NCBI GenBank assembly: GCA_033344775.1
Contig: JAWPMT010000002.1
Span: 372,001 to 436,000 of the forward strand
Source of the DNA: Cytophagales bacterium
Lineage (GTDB): Bacteria; Bacteroidota; Bacteroidia; Cytophagales; Cyclobacteriaceae
Reading direction: 5' to 3'
DNA length: 64,000 bases
The notes below the pieces were generated by a model, which did no database searches, was not told where the DNA came from, and saw only the letters and a list, made by a program, of their open reading frames with translations. Below are positions 28,302 through 36,817 of this stretch, in pieces (the stretch's first letter is position 1; every line of letters begins with the position of its first letter). The translations under genes and the position numbers were made by a program.

Positions 28302-28454
28302 TTAATTGCCAGACTTCAGTCTATTTTCTTCAAGAAGCTTTTTAATGCGGTCCTTAAAAGCTTGCTCCTTTTTTAAAGCCTCTTCCTTATCATATTGCAG
28401 GTAGAGTTGCCTCCCCAAGAAGAACCCGACTGCTAAAGACATAATGGTTCTCAT
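28302..28454 (-). CDS. Short single-pass membrane protein
   Basis: 50 residues from ATG 28454: a hydrophobic N-terminus (TIMSLAVGFFLGRQLYL) and a charged helical tail (EEALKKEQAFKDRIKKLLEE). Fits exactly between two genes (14 bp from the amidase-like gene, 6 bp to the next), so it is likely a real gene missed by length filters. Confidence 0.7.
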   Translation of the reverse strand: MRTIMSLAVGFFLGRQLYLQYDKEEALKKEQAFKDRIKKLLEENRLKSGN

Positions 28455-28468
28455 AAGCCTAAACCTTC

Positions 28469-28972
28469 TTAATTGTTTTCACTTGCCTTGAATAAGTTCT
28501 CTGAAGGAATACCAAGCTCCTGAAGCCATGCAGGCACATCAAAGGCCGGGTTATGCTGGTCTTTCTTGGCCGGAACCTGATCCCATCCCAATACCTGAAT
28601 TTTGGGGAAGCGCTTCACATAGAATTGGACCACTGAAGCCAACGTCTCTTTTTGTTCTTCGCTTCGAGTATCTTTGGGTTTGGTTCCCTTTTTATCCATC
28701 CCACCGACGAAGGCCAGGATCTTCGTTTTCCCATTAAGGCCATTGACTCCATCGGAAAAACCCCACAGATCTACTTCATTGGGATTCTCTTCCTGGATAA
28801 TCGTTTCCAATGTACCATCAGGCTGGACTAAATAGTCATAACCTGGACGGTTAAACCCATGGCCACCAAGGGCCACGGATTGTGTATGTTGTTCAATGAT
28901 TACGGCTTTGGTTACCGGTTTTCCGGCTCCGGTTTGCGTACTGGTGATGATTAAATAATCCGGGTTTTGCAT
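28469..28972 (-). CDS. Amidase-fold protein lacking zinc ligands (inactive paralogue)
   Basis: 167 residues aligning along its whole length with the amidase at 29044-29538 (RPGYDYLVQPDGTLE against KPGYSDMIYLDGSLH; VNGLNGKTKILAFVGGMD against ARGINGVSRHYAYVGGLD). The three zinc ligands are gone: first His is Thr/Ser (LIITSTQ), second is in GWDQVP instead of GHYQAP, and the Cys is Asn (QHNPAFDVP). It should therefore bind but not cut peptidoglycan, or act as a regulator or structural part. Confidence 0.82.
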   Translation of the reverse strand: MQNPDYLIITSTQTGAGKPVTKAVIIEQHTQSVALGGHGFNRPGYDYLVQPDGTLETIIQEENPNEVDLWGFSDGVNGLNGKTKILAFVGGMDKKGTKPKDTRSEEQKETLASVVQFYVKRFPKIQVLGWDQVPAKKDQHNPAFDVPAWLQELGIPSENLFKASENN

Positions 28973-29043
28973 TGCTTTATTTTTTGCTTTGAATTCTTTT
29001 TTATTCGATTTCGATTGATCAGGAGCCTTAGAGGACCAGAGGT

Positions 29044-29538
29044 CTATTTGTGCTTGAATAGAAAAATGTTCTTCTCATCAACGCCAATGGATCGAAGCCA
29101 AGAAGGAACATCGTAATTGGGACAAGTCTTATTGGTATTAGGTGCCTGATAATGCCCCATCACCTTGATATCGGGATGCCTTAGAATCATGTATTTGATG
29201 TAGGTTTCCTCCGCTACTTTTTGGGCTTTGGTACGCGTATCCTTGTTGTTCCCTAATCGGTCCAGGCCTCCCACATAGGCATAGTGTCTGGAAACTCCGT
29301 TGATGCCTCTTGCTCCATTTGAAATTTCCCAGGAGTCAACTTCATCATCCTGATCAAAAGGAAGAAGGTTGTGAAGGCTTCCATCCAGATAGATCATATC
29401 AGAATAGCCAGGCTTTTTCCAGCCAAAACCCCCTCTGTTAACAGGATCGGTATGCCATGCCAGAACGTCTTCAGTGGTATAGTTTCGCCCTTCACGGGTG
29501 AGTAAGCAATGTGCTACAAGGTATTTCAATTTTGCCAT
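29044..29538 (-). CDS. N-acetylmuramoyl-L-alanine amidase, T7-lysozyme/PGRP type
   Basis: 164 residues, Amidase_2 fold. Zinc ligands by analogy with T7 lysozyme: His10 (LVAHC), His ~129 (MGHYQAP) and Cys ~139 (NKTCPNYDVP); the lysine before the Cys is also kept. No signal peptide, so access to the wall needs a holin or delivery within a particle. Upstream of its inactive paralogue, indicating a tandem duplication. Confidence 0.9.
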   Translation of the reverse strand: MAKLKYLVAHCLLTREGRNYTTEDVLAWHTDPVNRGGFGWKKPGYSDMIYLDGSLHNLLPFDQDDEVDSWEISNGARGINGVSRHYAYVGGLDRLGNNKDTRTKAQKVAEETYIKYMILRHPDIKVMGHYQAPNTNKTCPNYDVPSWLRSIGVDEKNIFLFKHK

Positions 29539-29581
29539 GATAGTTTTTATTGTAGTTATTGTTTCAGGGTCGCACTAGCGA

Positions 29582-31642
29582 CTATTTAATTGGATTGTAG
29601 TTACTATTTGGATCAGATAATTGCCTTGAAATGCCTTTGCTCATCTCAGCACCTATCGATTCTCGGGCTTTTTCGGGTAGCAGGTTATAGAGATCAAATT
29701 GGCGATAGTAGACCATCATGGTTACCGTCTGTTGAGGGGCTACCATGAATTCCCAACCATTGGCCCCATCAATGACGGCACCTTCCAGTCCATTGACCTC
29801 CGATACATTCTGTCGCATTTGAGGACTATAGAAATCATTGAAAGAAAGGGTGCGCACTGTACTGTTTCCTGTTGCGTTTCCTTCTCTTAGTCGAAGGACA
29901 TTGAATCGATCATTGCCTGAAAGTATGAATCGGGCATGTTTGACTACTACCGGATTTTGCTGAAAATCCCTTCGCTTCTCGTCCAGGTCTTCATCAACGA
30001 CTACCAGACTGCTCTGCGCCTTATAACCAATCACCCCGATGGAGTTGCTCGATGCAGACGAAGTGAATAACACATTGTTGGTTGGGTCAAGGGTGAACCC
30101 ATTGTTGATGGGTCCTAAATCAAGGATAGCTCTCACGCTATGATCAGCATGGATGACTGTTATTTGATTATCCCCCTTACTGGCCACATATATGAAGTCA
30201 TTATTAGGATTGAACAAGACCCTTGAAGGGCTATATCCAACAGCAATAGCAGGTTCCTTTTCATAAGTACCCACCTGAATCGGAATGACCTCATTGCTTT
30301 CTGTGGCCACCACAAGCATTTGTTGTATTCCTGGGTGATAGGCCATTTGCGAAGGCTGCTGTCCGACCTCATTGATTTGAGTAAGCATATTATTATCCTG
30401 ATCAAAAACTTGAATGGTATGATCACCACTATTGGCAATCCATACCTCACCAGATTGGGGATGAACTCCCACACCAAGTGGATATTGTCCGACATTAATT
30501 ACTTCCTGGTTGAAGGAAGTGGCATCAATGACCGAAAGGGTGTTATCTACATAATTGCTTATATAAACTTTTTCATTTTGCGGGTTAAAGGCAACTGCTA
30601 AAGGTCGAATACCGACGTTAATTACCTGCTCTACTGCGAAGCTCTGATCAATGATGCTCAGGGTATTGGAAACAGAACCGATGACATAGACCTTGCCGTA
30701 GTGTTCACTCTCTTTTCTGGTATTGACCGCTATATCTGCCGGACTGTTCAGTCCAGGAAAGTTTGAAGGTTCAAGTTGGATCAGTTTTACCAATTTACCT
30801 TCATGGTCCAGGACAGATACATTATTGGAAAGCTGATTGGCCACATAAATGAATCCATTAGCTGGATTAAAAGCCATGCCTTGAGGGTGCAACGCGTTTT
30901 CCAATGTGATCGACTCATTGAGTTCATGATCTTCCACATCATCCAATTTCGGAGGGCTGACTGCCACCGCCTTATTTGCTTCCCATAAAGCCACGGGCCG
31001 CTCCTCATTGGAAAGGTTCTGTATGGTTACTTGCGTAACCTCATAATCCTTTTGGAGTGCAGCTAAAAGTTGCTCTCTATTAGCAACAGGTTTGCCTTGC
31101 TTTTTAAATTCCTGTTTTTTAGCCTTCAGGTAACGCCTTGTGACCGATTGGCCTTGTCGGGCCATCTTTTTCAAGCGTTGCTTTTCCTTTTTTCTGGCCC
31201 CTTCATCATTAGATACATCAATGACGCCCTGCTCAGTACCCCATCTCTCCAGGTCTGTGATATATCTATCCAGTAATTTCAGGTTCGAAGGGGTTTGAAA
31301 TGAAGCGATTCGCCCTGTTTTTATGGCTTGTAGTTTATTGTACAACCGCTGCGGATATAGCAGATCAGCCACATCAATGATTCCCTCTTTAGTACCCCAT
31401 CGGGCAAGATCTTTTAGGAACTGTTCTTGCCTGGCTAAAAGTGATGGGGCAATGTGAGACTTTAACTGGTTTAATGCTTTATCATCATAGCCGTCTTCAC
31501 TCGCACCGCCTATCGTCTTTTTAACTTCATTGGTCTGTTTACAACCACAACCTGCTTTCTTTTTGGGATAAAAGAGTTTAGCACAGGTGCCGAGTCCTAA
31601 TCCCATTGCCGTCAATAGCCCTATTTTCCAACCCTGATTCAT
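29582..31642 (-). CDS. Membrane-anchored beta-propeller (YncE/YVTN-like) with C-terminal beta domain
   Basis: 686 residues. Hydrophobic N-terminus (about 5-20) followed by a Cys-rich KKAGCGCKQ. A helical region (45-190) carries two copies of an ARWGTKEGIIDVADLLYPQ-type repeat. About seven YVTN-style blades follow (225-530; e.g. PANGFIYVANQLSNNVSVLD, NPQNEKVYISNYVDNTLSVI). The last ~130 residues hold a beta domain resembling the core of the 36818-37771 protein (FNVLRLREGNATGNSTVR ... SPQ). It may be a large surface spike or vertex protein. Confidence 0.8.
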   Translation of the reverse strand: MNQGWKIGLLTAMGLGLGTCAKLFYPKKKAGCGCKQTNEVKKTIGGASEDGYDDKALNQLKSHIAPSLLARQEQFLKDLARWGTKEGIIDVADLLYPQRLYNKLQAIKTGRIASFQTPSNLKLLDRYITDLERWGTEQGVIDVSNDEGARKKEKQRLKKMARQGQSVTRRYLKAKKQEFKKQGKPVANREQLLAALQKDYEVTQVTIQNLSNEERPVALWEANKAVAVSPPKLDDVEDHELNESITLENALHPQGMAFNPANGFIYVANQLSNNVSVLDHEGKLVKLIQLEPSNFPGLNSPADIAVNTRKESEHYGKVYVIGSVSNTLSIIDQSFAVEQVINVGIRPLAVAFNPQNEKVYISNYVDNTLSVIDATSFNQEVINVGQYPLGVGVHPQSGEVWIANSGDHTIQVFDQDNNMLTQINEVGQQPSQMAYHPGIQQMLVVATESNEVIPIQVGTYEKEPAIAVGYSPSRVLFNPNNDFIYVASKGDNQITVIHADHSVRAILDLGPINNGFTLDPTNNVLFTSSASSNSIGVIGYKAQSSLVVVDEDLDEKRRDFQQNPVVVKHARFILSGNDRFNVLRLREGNATGNSTVRTLSFNDFYSPQMRQNVSEVNGLEGAVIDGANGWEFMVAPQQTVTMMVYYRQFDLYNLLPEKARESIGAEMSKGISRQLSDPNSNYNPIK

Positions 31643-32430
31643 CCTGCGTCCTTTAGATTTTTGGTCTTGTACTGATCGATGAAGTTCATGATATCAGCTG
31701 TCCGATCAACATGAGGCTTGCCAATGGATTCAGGGTGTCTTTTGAATACCTTGGTTGCCGCATAAATGGCCTCAATGGTTGGAAAACCATAGTCCAGGTA
31801 ATACTGAAGACCACACAGGTCAGCGTTGCGCTCACTTCTGGTATTCATGAAAAAGTGACATCCTTCATGGGAGAGTATGGCCACACGCACGGGAACTGTA
31901 AACTGCTGAAACAGTTTCTGTGATAATTGCACCCTGGGCATTTGTCGGTGGATCCTGGCAGGAGTCACCAGTTCATTCCCTAATTCATCGGTGATCGTGG
32001 GTAGATACTGGACCAGGAATTCATGATCCGGAGAATGGTAAAACCCCGGTTTAACATATCCGGCTTTTTGAGCAAAGCGAATGGCAAAATCCATGAAACG
32101 ATGCCTTTGTTGACTCGCCCATACTTCTGCCGGACCCATTTCTTTTAAATCGAAATTGACCACTCTAAACCCGGACTCATCCAAAGTCTGCTTGTTATAG
32201 ACTTCCAATATGAGATTATCAGGACTTACCGGAAGGGGTATGTGGATTTGACGGAAGGCACTTTTATTATTCCTGAATGACCCGGCTCTAAAAGTGACTT
32301 TACGCCGAAAGTAATCCGCATATCTCACTGTTGGATCATAGACGATGATACCCACCGAAACTGGGTAGGACGCCCTGATCTCCAGGGTAATGGTAAATCG
32401 CTTGTGTCTGGATGGAATCGGAATTACCAT
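31639..32430 (-). CDS. HExxH metalloprotease-like protein with N-terminal beta domain
   Basis: 263 residues. The first ~90 are beta-rich (RFTITLEIRASYPVSVGIIVY). The C-terminal domain has AILSHEGCHFFMNTRSERNADLCG (about residues 195-218), giving HEGCH with a following acidic ligand as in gluzincin-type proteases. Four-base overlap with the propeller gene. In a structural gene block, a maturation protease or wall/protein-layer opener is plausible. Confidence 0.7.
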   Translation of the reverse strand: MVIPIPSRHKRFTITLEIRASYPVSVGIIVYDPTVRYADYFRRKVTFRAGSFRNNKSAFRQIHIPLPVSPDNLILEVYNKQTLDESGFRVVNFDLKEMGPAEVWASQQRHRFMDFAIRFAQKAGYVKPGFYHSPDHEFLVQYLPTITDELGNELVTPARIHRQMPRVQLSQKLFQQFTVPVRVAILSHEGCHFFMNTRSERNADLCGLQYYLDYGFPTIEAIYAATKVFKRHPESIGKPHVDRTADIMNFIDQYKTKNLKDAG

Positions 32431-32431
32431 T

Positions 32432-32920
32432 TTACTTCACCAGGTTGGGTTCGTTAATCAATTGTTTAGTTTTGCCTTTTCCTTTTTGGAAATAAGTGAA
32501 ACCATACACCGCCAAGCCGACTACTACCGCACCACCGACAACATAGATTCCTATCATCGATCTTCCATTGTCGGTGGGCGGAGTTGGCCCTGCTAATCCA
32601 AACTGGAAGTCCCTGGGGGCTGAATTACTTGCAGTAGGGTTCTTTTTAAAAACACTGAACAGGTTACCAATCGAACCTGTCACACCCTCGATGCCGCCAT
32701 TGTCTTTGAGGGTATTGTTAAGGCCTGACCAGAAGTTCTTGTTGCGTTGTTTGCGCCTCGCAATTTCCTCGGGAGTAAGGCCAGCTTTTCTACCAGGTTT
32801 ATGATTACTCTGCCTTTTCGATGACTTCTTGCCCTTGCCAGAACCAAGAAATTCATCATAGGCATAAACCTCATATTCACTTTCCAGACCCATGATATTT
32901 TCTAATTCTCCTGCGATCAT
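32432..32920 (-). CDS. Basic single-pass membrane protein
   Basis: 162 residues: acidic start, strongly basic segment (GKGKKSSKRQSNHKPGRKAG, about 28-47), helical region, and a C-terminal membrane segment (about 121-144). Basic region plus anchor could link membrane and nucleic acid. No family. Confidence 0.65.
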   Translation of the reverse strand: MIAGELENIMGLESEYEVYAYDEFLGSGKGKKSSKRQSNHKPGRKAGLTPEEIARRKQRNKNFWSGLNNTLKDNGGIEGVTGSIGNLFSVFKKNPTASNSAPRDFQFGLAGPTPPTDNGRSMIGIYVVGGAVVVGLAVYGFTYFQKGKGKTKQLINEPNLVK

Positions 32921-32977
32921 TTCTTCCTTTTACTCACCACTTACTTTTTACTAGTCCTTCTATTCCTTTTCTAAAGC

Positions 32978-33211
32978 TTAAATGATGTACATGACCTTCA
33001 GTGTAGTTTGATCACTGACCACAAAGGGTACCGCCTGATAGCCCTTACCGACAAATGGATAGCTTTTGGCCTCTCCTGGAGTCAATACCACGCCATTGAC
33101 AGTCACGTCCTGTGTTCCCGTATTCTTTAGTGATGCGAACAAAAAGCCTGCTGGTACTTCACTGTTCGTATCGGTAAAATCCTGTTCGGTGATTGATGCT
33201 AGTAAGTCCAT
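32978..33211 (-). CDS. Small beta-sandwich-like protein
   Basis: 77 residues, all beta in appearance (FLFASLKNTGTQDVTVNGVV, then LTPGEAKSYPFVGKGYQAVP). The start at 33211 follows AAAAA. It resembles small virion decoration or turret proteins in size and strand pattern, but no family is recognised. Confidence 0.6.
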   Translation of the reverse strand: MDLLASITEQDFTDTNSEVPAGFLFASLKNTGTQDVTVNGVVLTPGEAKSYPFVGKGYQAVPFVVSDQTTLKVMYII

Positions 33212-33270
33212 TTTTTAGTTATTCTTTTTTTCAATTCTGACTTTACTTAAATCCTTCCTTGCTTTTAAGC

Positions 33271-34713
33271 TTAAGCACTAGCTGCACTGAGTTTTTTCGC
33301 TCCTTTAGCCGACAGCTTTTTGTTCTTTGCTAAAAGCTTGTCTTTCATCAGCACCTTGGTGATGAAGAAATAACCTCCGACCAATACGCCTAGCCAGATA
33401 AGACCTTTGCCGGTACTGATCATCTGGGTTTGGGCCTTGAGCTTTTCAGTTTTGTACTTTTCCTGATCCACTTTTTCGGCGATGCCTTCATTTTTCAAGG
33501 CTTCCTGCTTGACTTTTTCTTTCAGACCCTGAGCCTTGGCTAATTCCTGTTTGGTTTTGAGTTCTTTCTGTACCGCATTATTGACAATCTGATGCTCTTT
33601 TAAATCACGGCGCTTGATAGAGGCACCAAGATTGTTCAGTTTAATTGATGTTGGCCGTACAGTTGAACTACTTTTTGGTCTACCGCCACCAGATGAACTG
33701 CTGGAGCGTACTGGCTTGGGCTTGATGATGACCGGAGGTTTCCGATGAACCACAGGAGCCTTTTTGCTCGGTATTGGGCCTCTTAATACCGGTTTGAATG
33801 GGATCGACCGTTTAGTCCGGCTTGGTCGTGGAGCTACGATTCTTAATGGCGTAGTTCTTACCGGAGTACTTCTTCTCCGTCTAACCCGGACAGGCATAAC
33901 CCGACTGGGTATAGTCTGGATAGGAGTATAGCGTTTAACTCGGGTATTTCTTACCGACCTCCTTCTTCGAGGGGAATAGCTCTTTATGGGGGATCGTCTA
34001 ATCGGCGTATATTTTCTTGATGATCTAACGCTAATTGATCTTCTTCTCGGCCTATATCTTCTTACTGTTCTAGAAGATGACCTTGAAGAAGGTCTTGAAT
34101 AAACCCTTCTCGACGGGATTCTTCGACGGCTATATACCCTCGGCGAAGAAGGTTTCCGTCTTACGGCTGTGTATCTTCTCATGGATCTTGTCTTTGGTCT
34201 TGTTTTGGTTCTGAGCTGAGGGTTACGTCTTCGACTGATCACCACTCTTCTTGTTGGGCGCTTCCTTTTACTCGATACTCTCCTCATTATTCTTTTTGCT
34301 GGTCTTCTTCTAATAGAAGTCCTGGTAGATGTCCCACGTAGCCCGTGTCTTCTTCTGGTAGTGGCCCTTTTTGAAGCGGCTCTTCTGGATGAGGTGCTTC
34401 TCTTACGTGAAGGGATTCGTCTGGAGGAAGAAGAAGGTCGGGTGGATCTAGCGGAACTTCTAACGTTTCTTCTTTTGCTTTTGACAACACTGCTGTGCCG
34501 TTTGCTTACTGGCCTCCGCCGACGGCTGATTCTTCTCCTTTTGCTTCTTCGAGAGCGTCTCTTACCTCTTCTTTTTCGAAAAAAATCATCGTCTTCTTCC
34601 TCGTCTTCAGCTTCGTCATCTTCCCAGCTAGTATCTGGCTCATCATCAAATAAATCATAAGCCATGTACTCATGATCTACAGCCTGGTCATTATCATATT
34701 CAACATCGAACAT
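33271..34713 (-). CDS. Arg/Ser-rich, extremely basic protein with acidic head and C-terminal membrane anchor
   Basis: 480 residues in four zones: an acidic head (1-45, runs of E and D); a ~300-residue zone of R-R-x-S/T/P repeats with hardly any hydrophobic residues; a coiled coil (about 365-425); and a membrane segment (about 433-455). The basic zone looks like a protamine or SR-type nucleic-acid binder. The gene's own repeats (cttcttctt...) cause low complexity. Likely packs or tethers DNA at a membrane; no homologue family known to me. Confidence 0.75.
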   Translation of the reverse strand: MFDVEYDNDQAVDHEYMAYDLFDDEPDTSWEDDEAEDEEEDDDFFRKRRGKRRSRRSKRRRISRRRRPVSKRHSSVVKSKRRNVRSSARSTRPSSSSRRIPSRKRSTSSRRAASKRATTRRRHGLRGTSTRTSIRRRPAKRIMRRVSSKRKRPTRRVVISRRRNPQLRTKTRPKTRSMRRYTAVRRKPSSPRVYSRRRIPSRRVYSRPSSRSSSRTVRRYRPRRRSISVRSSRKYTPIRRSPIKSYSPRRRRSVRNTRVKRYTPIQTIPSRVMPVRVRRRRSTPVRTTPLRIVAPRPSRTKRSIPFKPVLRGPIPSKKAPVVHRKPPVIIKPKPVRSSSSSGGGRPKSSSTVRPTSIKLNNLGASIKRRDLKEHQIVNNAVQKELKTKQELAKAQGLKEKVKQEALKNEGIAEKVDQEKYKTEKLKAQTQMISTGKGLIWLGVLVGGYFFITKVLMKDKLLAKNKKLSAKGAKKLSAASA

Positions 34714-34777
34714 TCCTTTTTAATTGTCTTTTTATATTAGCTACTTGAAATCCCTTCGACTTTTCCAATTCCAGCGC

Positions 34778-35287
34778 CTAAGAGGGCTGTAAGTCGGTCA
34801 CCTCTTCGCTTGCTTCCTGCTGTTTGTTCATGAACAAATAGCCTCCTACGATCAATAGGGCAATCACAATAACCATCGTGTTCCCTCCAAATCCTGCTTT
34901 TTGTGTTAATGGCACGCTTGCTTGATGCTGCCTTAGTTCAGCTGCTGCAGATTTTGGTGCTACATTTTGCCCGCTTCCCTGAGTGGGTTGTTGCGCAGAA
35001 GTTGTTTTAGTAGCACCAGCCGGGTTTGATAACATCGTGGCTTTCATGATGGCCGTTTGTGTCCTTTTGGCTTCAGTATCCGCCCGACGATCGTCATTCT
35101 TTAATCTTCTGCGTTCGAAGCGAATAGACCTGCGTTCTTTTTTCCTGGCTCGACGTTCTTTTCTTCGCCTTCGCGCTTTCTTCCCTATGAAGTCGTCATA
35201 GTCTCGATTTAAGGCATCGATATCAACTGTTGAAAGTCCTGTGAGACCAAAAGATGTATCATTGATGCCTGTGCCTTTTTGTTGCAT
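34778..35287 (-). CDS. Basic-helix single-pass membrane protein
   Basis: 169 residues: a polar start, a very basic helix (KKARRRRKERRARKKERRS, about 36-54, continuing to 70), a Ser/Ala/Gln linker and a C-terminal membrane segment (about 138-155). Same design, at smaller scale, as the 480-residue neighbour: nucleic-acid-binding zone plus membrane anchor. Confidence 0.7.
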   Translation of the reverse strand: MQQKGTGINDTSFGLTGLSTVDIDALNRDYDDFIGKKARRRRKERRARKKERRSIRFERRRLKNDDRRADTEAKRTQTAIMKATMLSNPAGATKTTSAQQPTQGSGQNVAPKSAAAELRQHQASVPLTQKAGFGGNTMVIVIALLIVGGYLFMNKQQEASEEVTDLQPS

Positions 35288-35295
35288 GTGCTTAA

Positions 35296-35994
35296 TTATT
35301 GCGCTTTAGTTTTTATTGCTTTTCCTGAATGAGTTGGAACTGGAGCTTTCCGGGTTTTTTGTTGGGAGGCTTGCTTTACAATGATCCATCCAACTACACC
35401 CACGATGATGATTGCTCCTCCGAGCTTGATTAATTGTTCCTGCTTAACCTTCTTTACCCTGGCCGCCTCTTTTGAAGCTATTTCTGCTTCTTTTTGAGCT
35501 TTGTAGGCCAGCATGGTCTGAAGCGTTTGTGAGCGGGCCTGATCTTTCAGTATTTTTTGCCGTTGCTTATTGCCGAATAAATTGGCAATAGATCCGACTG
35601 CCCCTGCTATGGCCGAAACCGGATCAGCTCCTACGGTAATTCCACTTCCACTTGCACCAGATGTCGTTCCCGCACCGGCTGCACCACTTAAAAGGGGTCC
35701 CAAATCAAAACCATCTTCCTGATCTGCTTCATTTGTTGAAGCCGGTTTGACTTTCGTACTCAACAACCTGGCTAAAGCAAGGTGGAAAGGCCTTCCTTGC
35801 TTTTCGATGGCGAGAAATACCTTATTGGTGAGTTCCTTGCCTGTAAGATTTCTGGAACTGGAAAAACCAAACTCAGCAAGTAATCTGGCAACACGATCCG
35901 ACTCATCAGCTATATAAAGTGCCAATAAGTCCAGCAAGGATCTGGTTTGATTCGTGTGTTTATCCGCAAGCTCGTTTTTGATTACCCGGACCAT
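35296..35994 (-). CDS. Membrane protein with Gly-rich centre and coiled coil
   Basis: 232 residues: a helical N-terminal domain (1-80), a Gly/Ala/Ser-rich hinge (95-135), a charged coiled coil (145-185), one membrane segment (about 191-210) and a basic tail. The N-terminal ~40 residues have the same LLxxYDF/LLAEFGF-like helical style as the next upstream protein. No family. Confidence 0.65.
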   Translation of the reverse strand: MVRVIKNELADKHTNQTRSLLDLLALYIADESDRVARLLAEFGFSSSRNLTGKELTNKVFLAIEKQGRPFHLALARLLSTKVKPASTNEADQEDGFDLGPLLSGAAGAGTTSGASGSGITVGADPVSAIAGAVGSIANLFGNKQRQKILKDQARSQTLQTMLAYKAQKEAEIASKEAARVKKVKQEQLIKLGGAIIIVGVVGWIIVKQASQQKTRKAPVPTHSGKAIKTKAQ

Positions 35995-35995
35995 A

Positions 35996-36655
35996 TTAAA
36001 CTACACTTTTGTTAAACTTCCAGGCTGAACCGATCAGTCCTCCAGCAACTAATGTCAAGCCAAGAATCAACAGAGCTTCGGTAGGCTGGACCACAATCCC
36101 TTCTTTGGAAGACTCAGTTGTGTTTGGTTTTGATACTTGATCAGTAGAAGGGATGCTCTCTTTTTTGCGCAAGCGCAATTCATTCCATACCAACCGCACT
36201 TCTTCGGCAAGCGGTTGATTCTGAGGGTTCTTGTTTGACTTGTGAACTACATTTTCGTAGAGTTCTTCGAGTTCTTTTACACTCAAACCGACCAGCTGCT
36301 TTAGAAAGACTGGACGATCATTAGATCCGGTGTAAGCCGAATGCCCACAAGTACCACAATAGTTGGATTCAGCATCAAAAGAATAGTTGCTACAGGCACT
36401 GCAATAGCTATCTTCCCTTATTTTTTCAACCTGCAAGATAGCTTTTCTGTCAGGGTGCAGCTTGATTAATTCCTTTACAAATCGTCGCCCTTTTCTCCGC
36501 ACCAATTGCTTGGTTGCGCTTAGCAAATGTTGGATATTATCAGGAACTTCAAAATCATACTTTTCGATCAGATTGCGCACTCCATCAGGGTGGCCGTAAA
36601 CAATGTAGGCAATCCGGTTTTGTGCTCGTCTGGATCGCTTTGTGCGTTGCTTCAT
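35996..36655 (-). CDS. Zinc-ribbon, C-terminally anchored membrane protein
   Basis: 219 residues: basic N-terminus, helical domain, a zinc ribbon (CSACSNYSF and CGTCGHSA, about 86-108), a charged linker and a C-terminal membrane segment (about 192-211). It is the first gene after the hairpin at 36731-36786, so its expression depends on read-through past that hairpin or on a separate promoter. Confidence 0.7.
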   Translation of the reverse strand: MKQRTKRSRRAQNRIAYIVYGHPDGVRNLIEKYDFEVPDNIQHLLSATKQLVRRKGRRFVKELIKLHPDRKAILQVEKIREDSYCSACSNYSFDAESNYCGTCGHSAYTGSNDRPVFLKQLVGLSVKELEELYENVVHKSNKNPQNQPLAEEVRLVWNELRLRKKESIPSTDQVSKPNTTESSKEGIVVQPTEALLILGLTLVAGGLIGSAWKFNKSVV

Positions 36656-36730
36656 GAAGCCTTAGTCTTTTTTAGTTACAGGGTGGCCACTTCTTAAATT
36701 GTATTCAGATGCCGAATTTCTATAAGAAAC

Positions 36731-36786
36731 AGCCTACTTCGACCAGGAAACCCCTGGTCGAACAAGTTTTCCAGGTGAAGTAGGCT
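36731..36786 (-). terminator. Strong two-stem hairpin after the main structural gene candidate
   Basis: Outer stem AGCCTACTTC (36731-36740) with GAAGTAGGCT (36777-36786); inner stem CGACCAGG (36740-36747) with CCTGGTCG (36753-36760). In the minus direction it lies 32 bp after the stop of the 318-residue gene. It may terminate partly, stabilise the upstream mRNA, or both, giving high expression of the gene before it. Confidence 0.75.
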
Positions 36787-36817
36787 TTTCTTCTTAAGGA
36801 GGGCTCGCTCTTCGCTT

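Noticed and set aside
29582-31642. Periplasmic metabolic YncE protein
   Set aside because: The propeller repeats fit, but the N-terminal repeats, the C-terminal domain shared with the structural candidate and the gene context argue against a housekeeping role.
34361-34660. Plus-strand Leu/Arg/Ser-rich frame
   Set aside because: Antisense shadow of the low-complexity Arg/Ser-rich gene.
33271-34713. Eukaryotic-type histone or SR splicing factor
   Set aside because: Only composition is similar; no histone fold or RRM domain is visible and the protein carries a bacterial-style membrane anchor.
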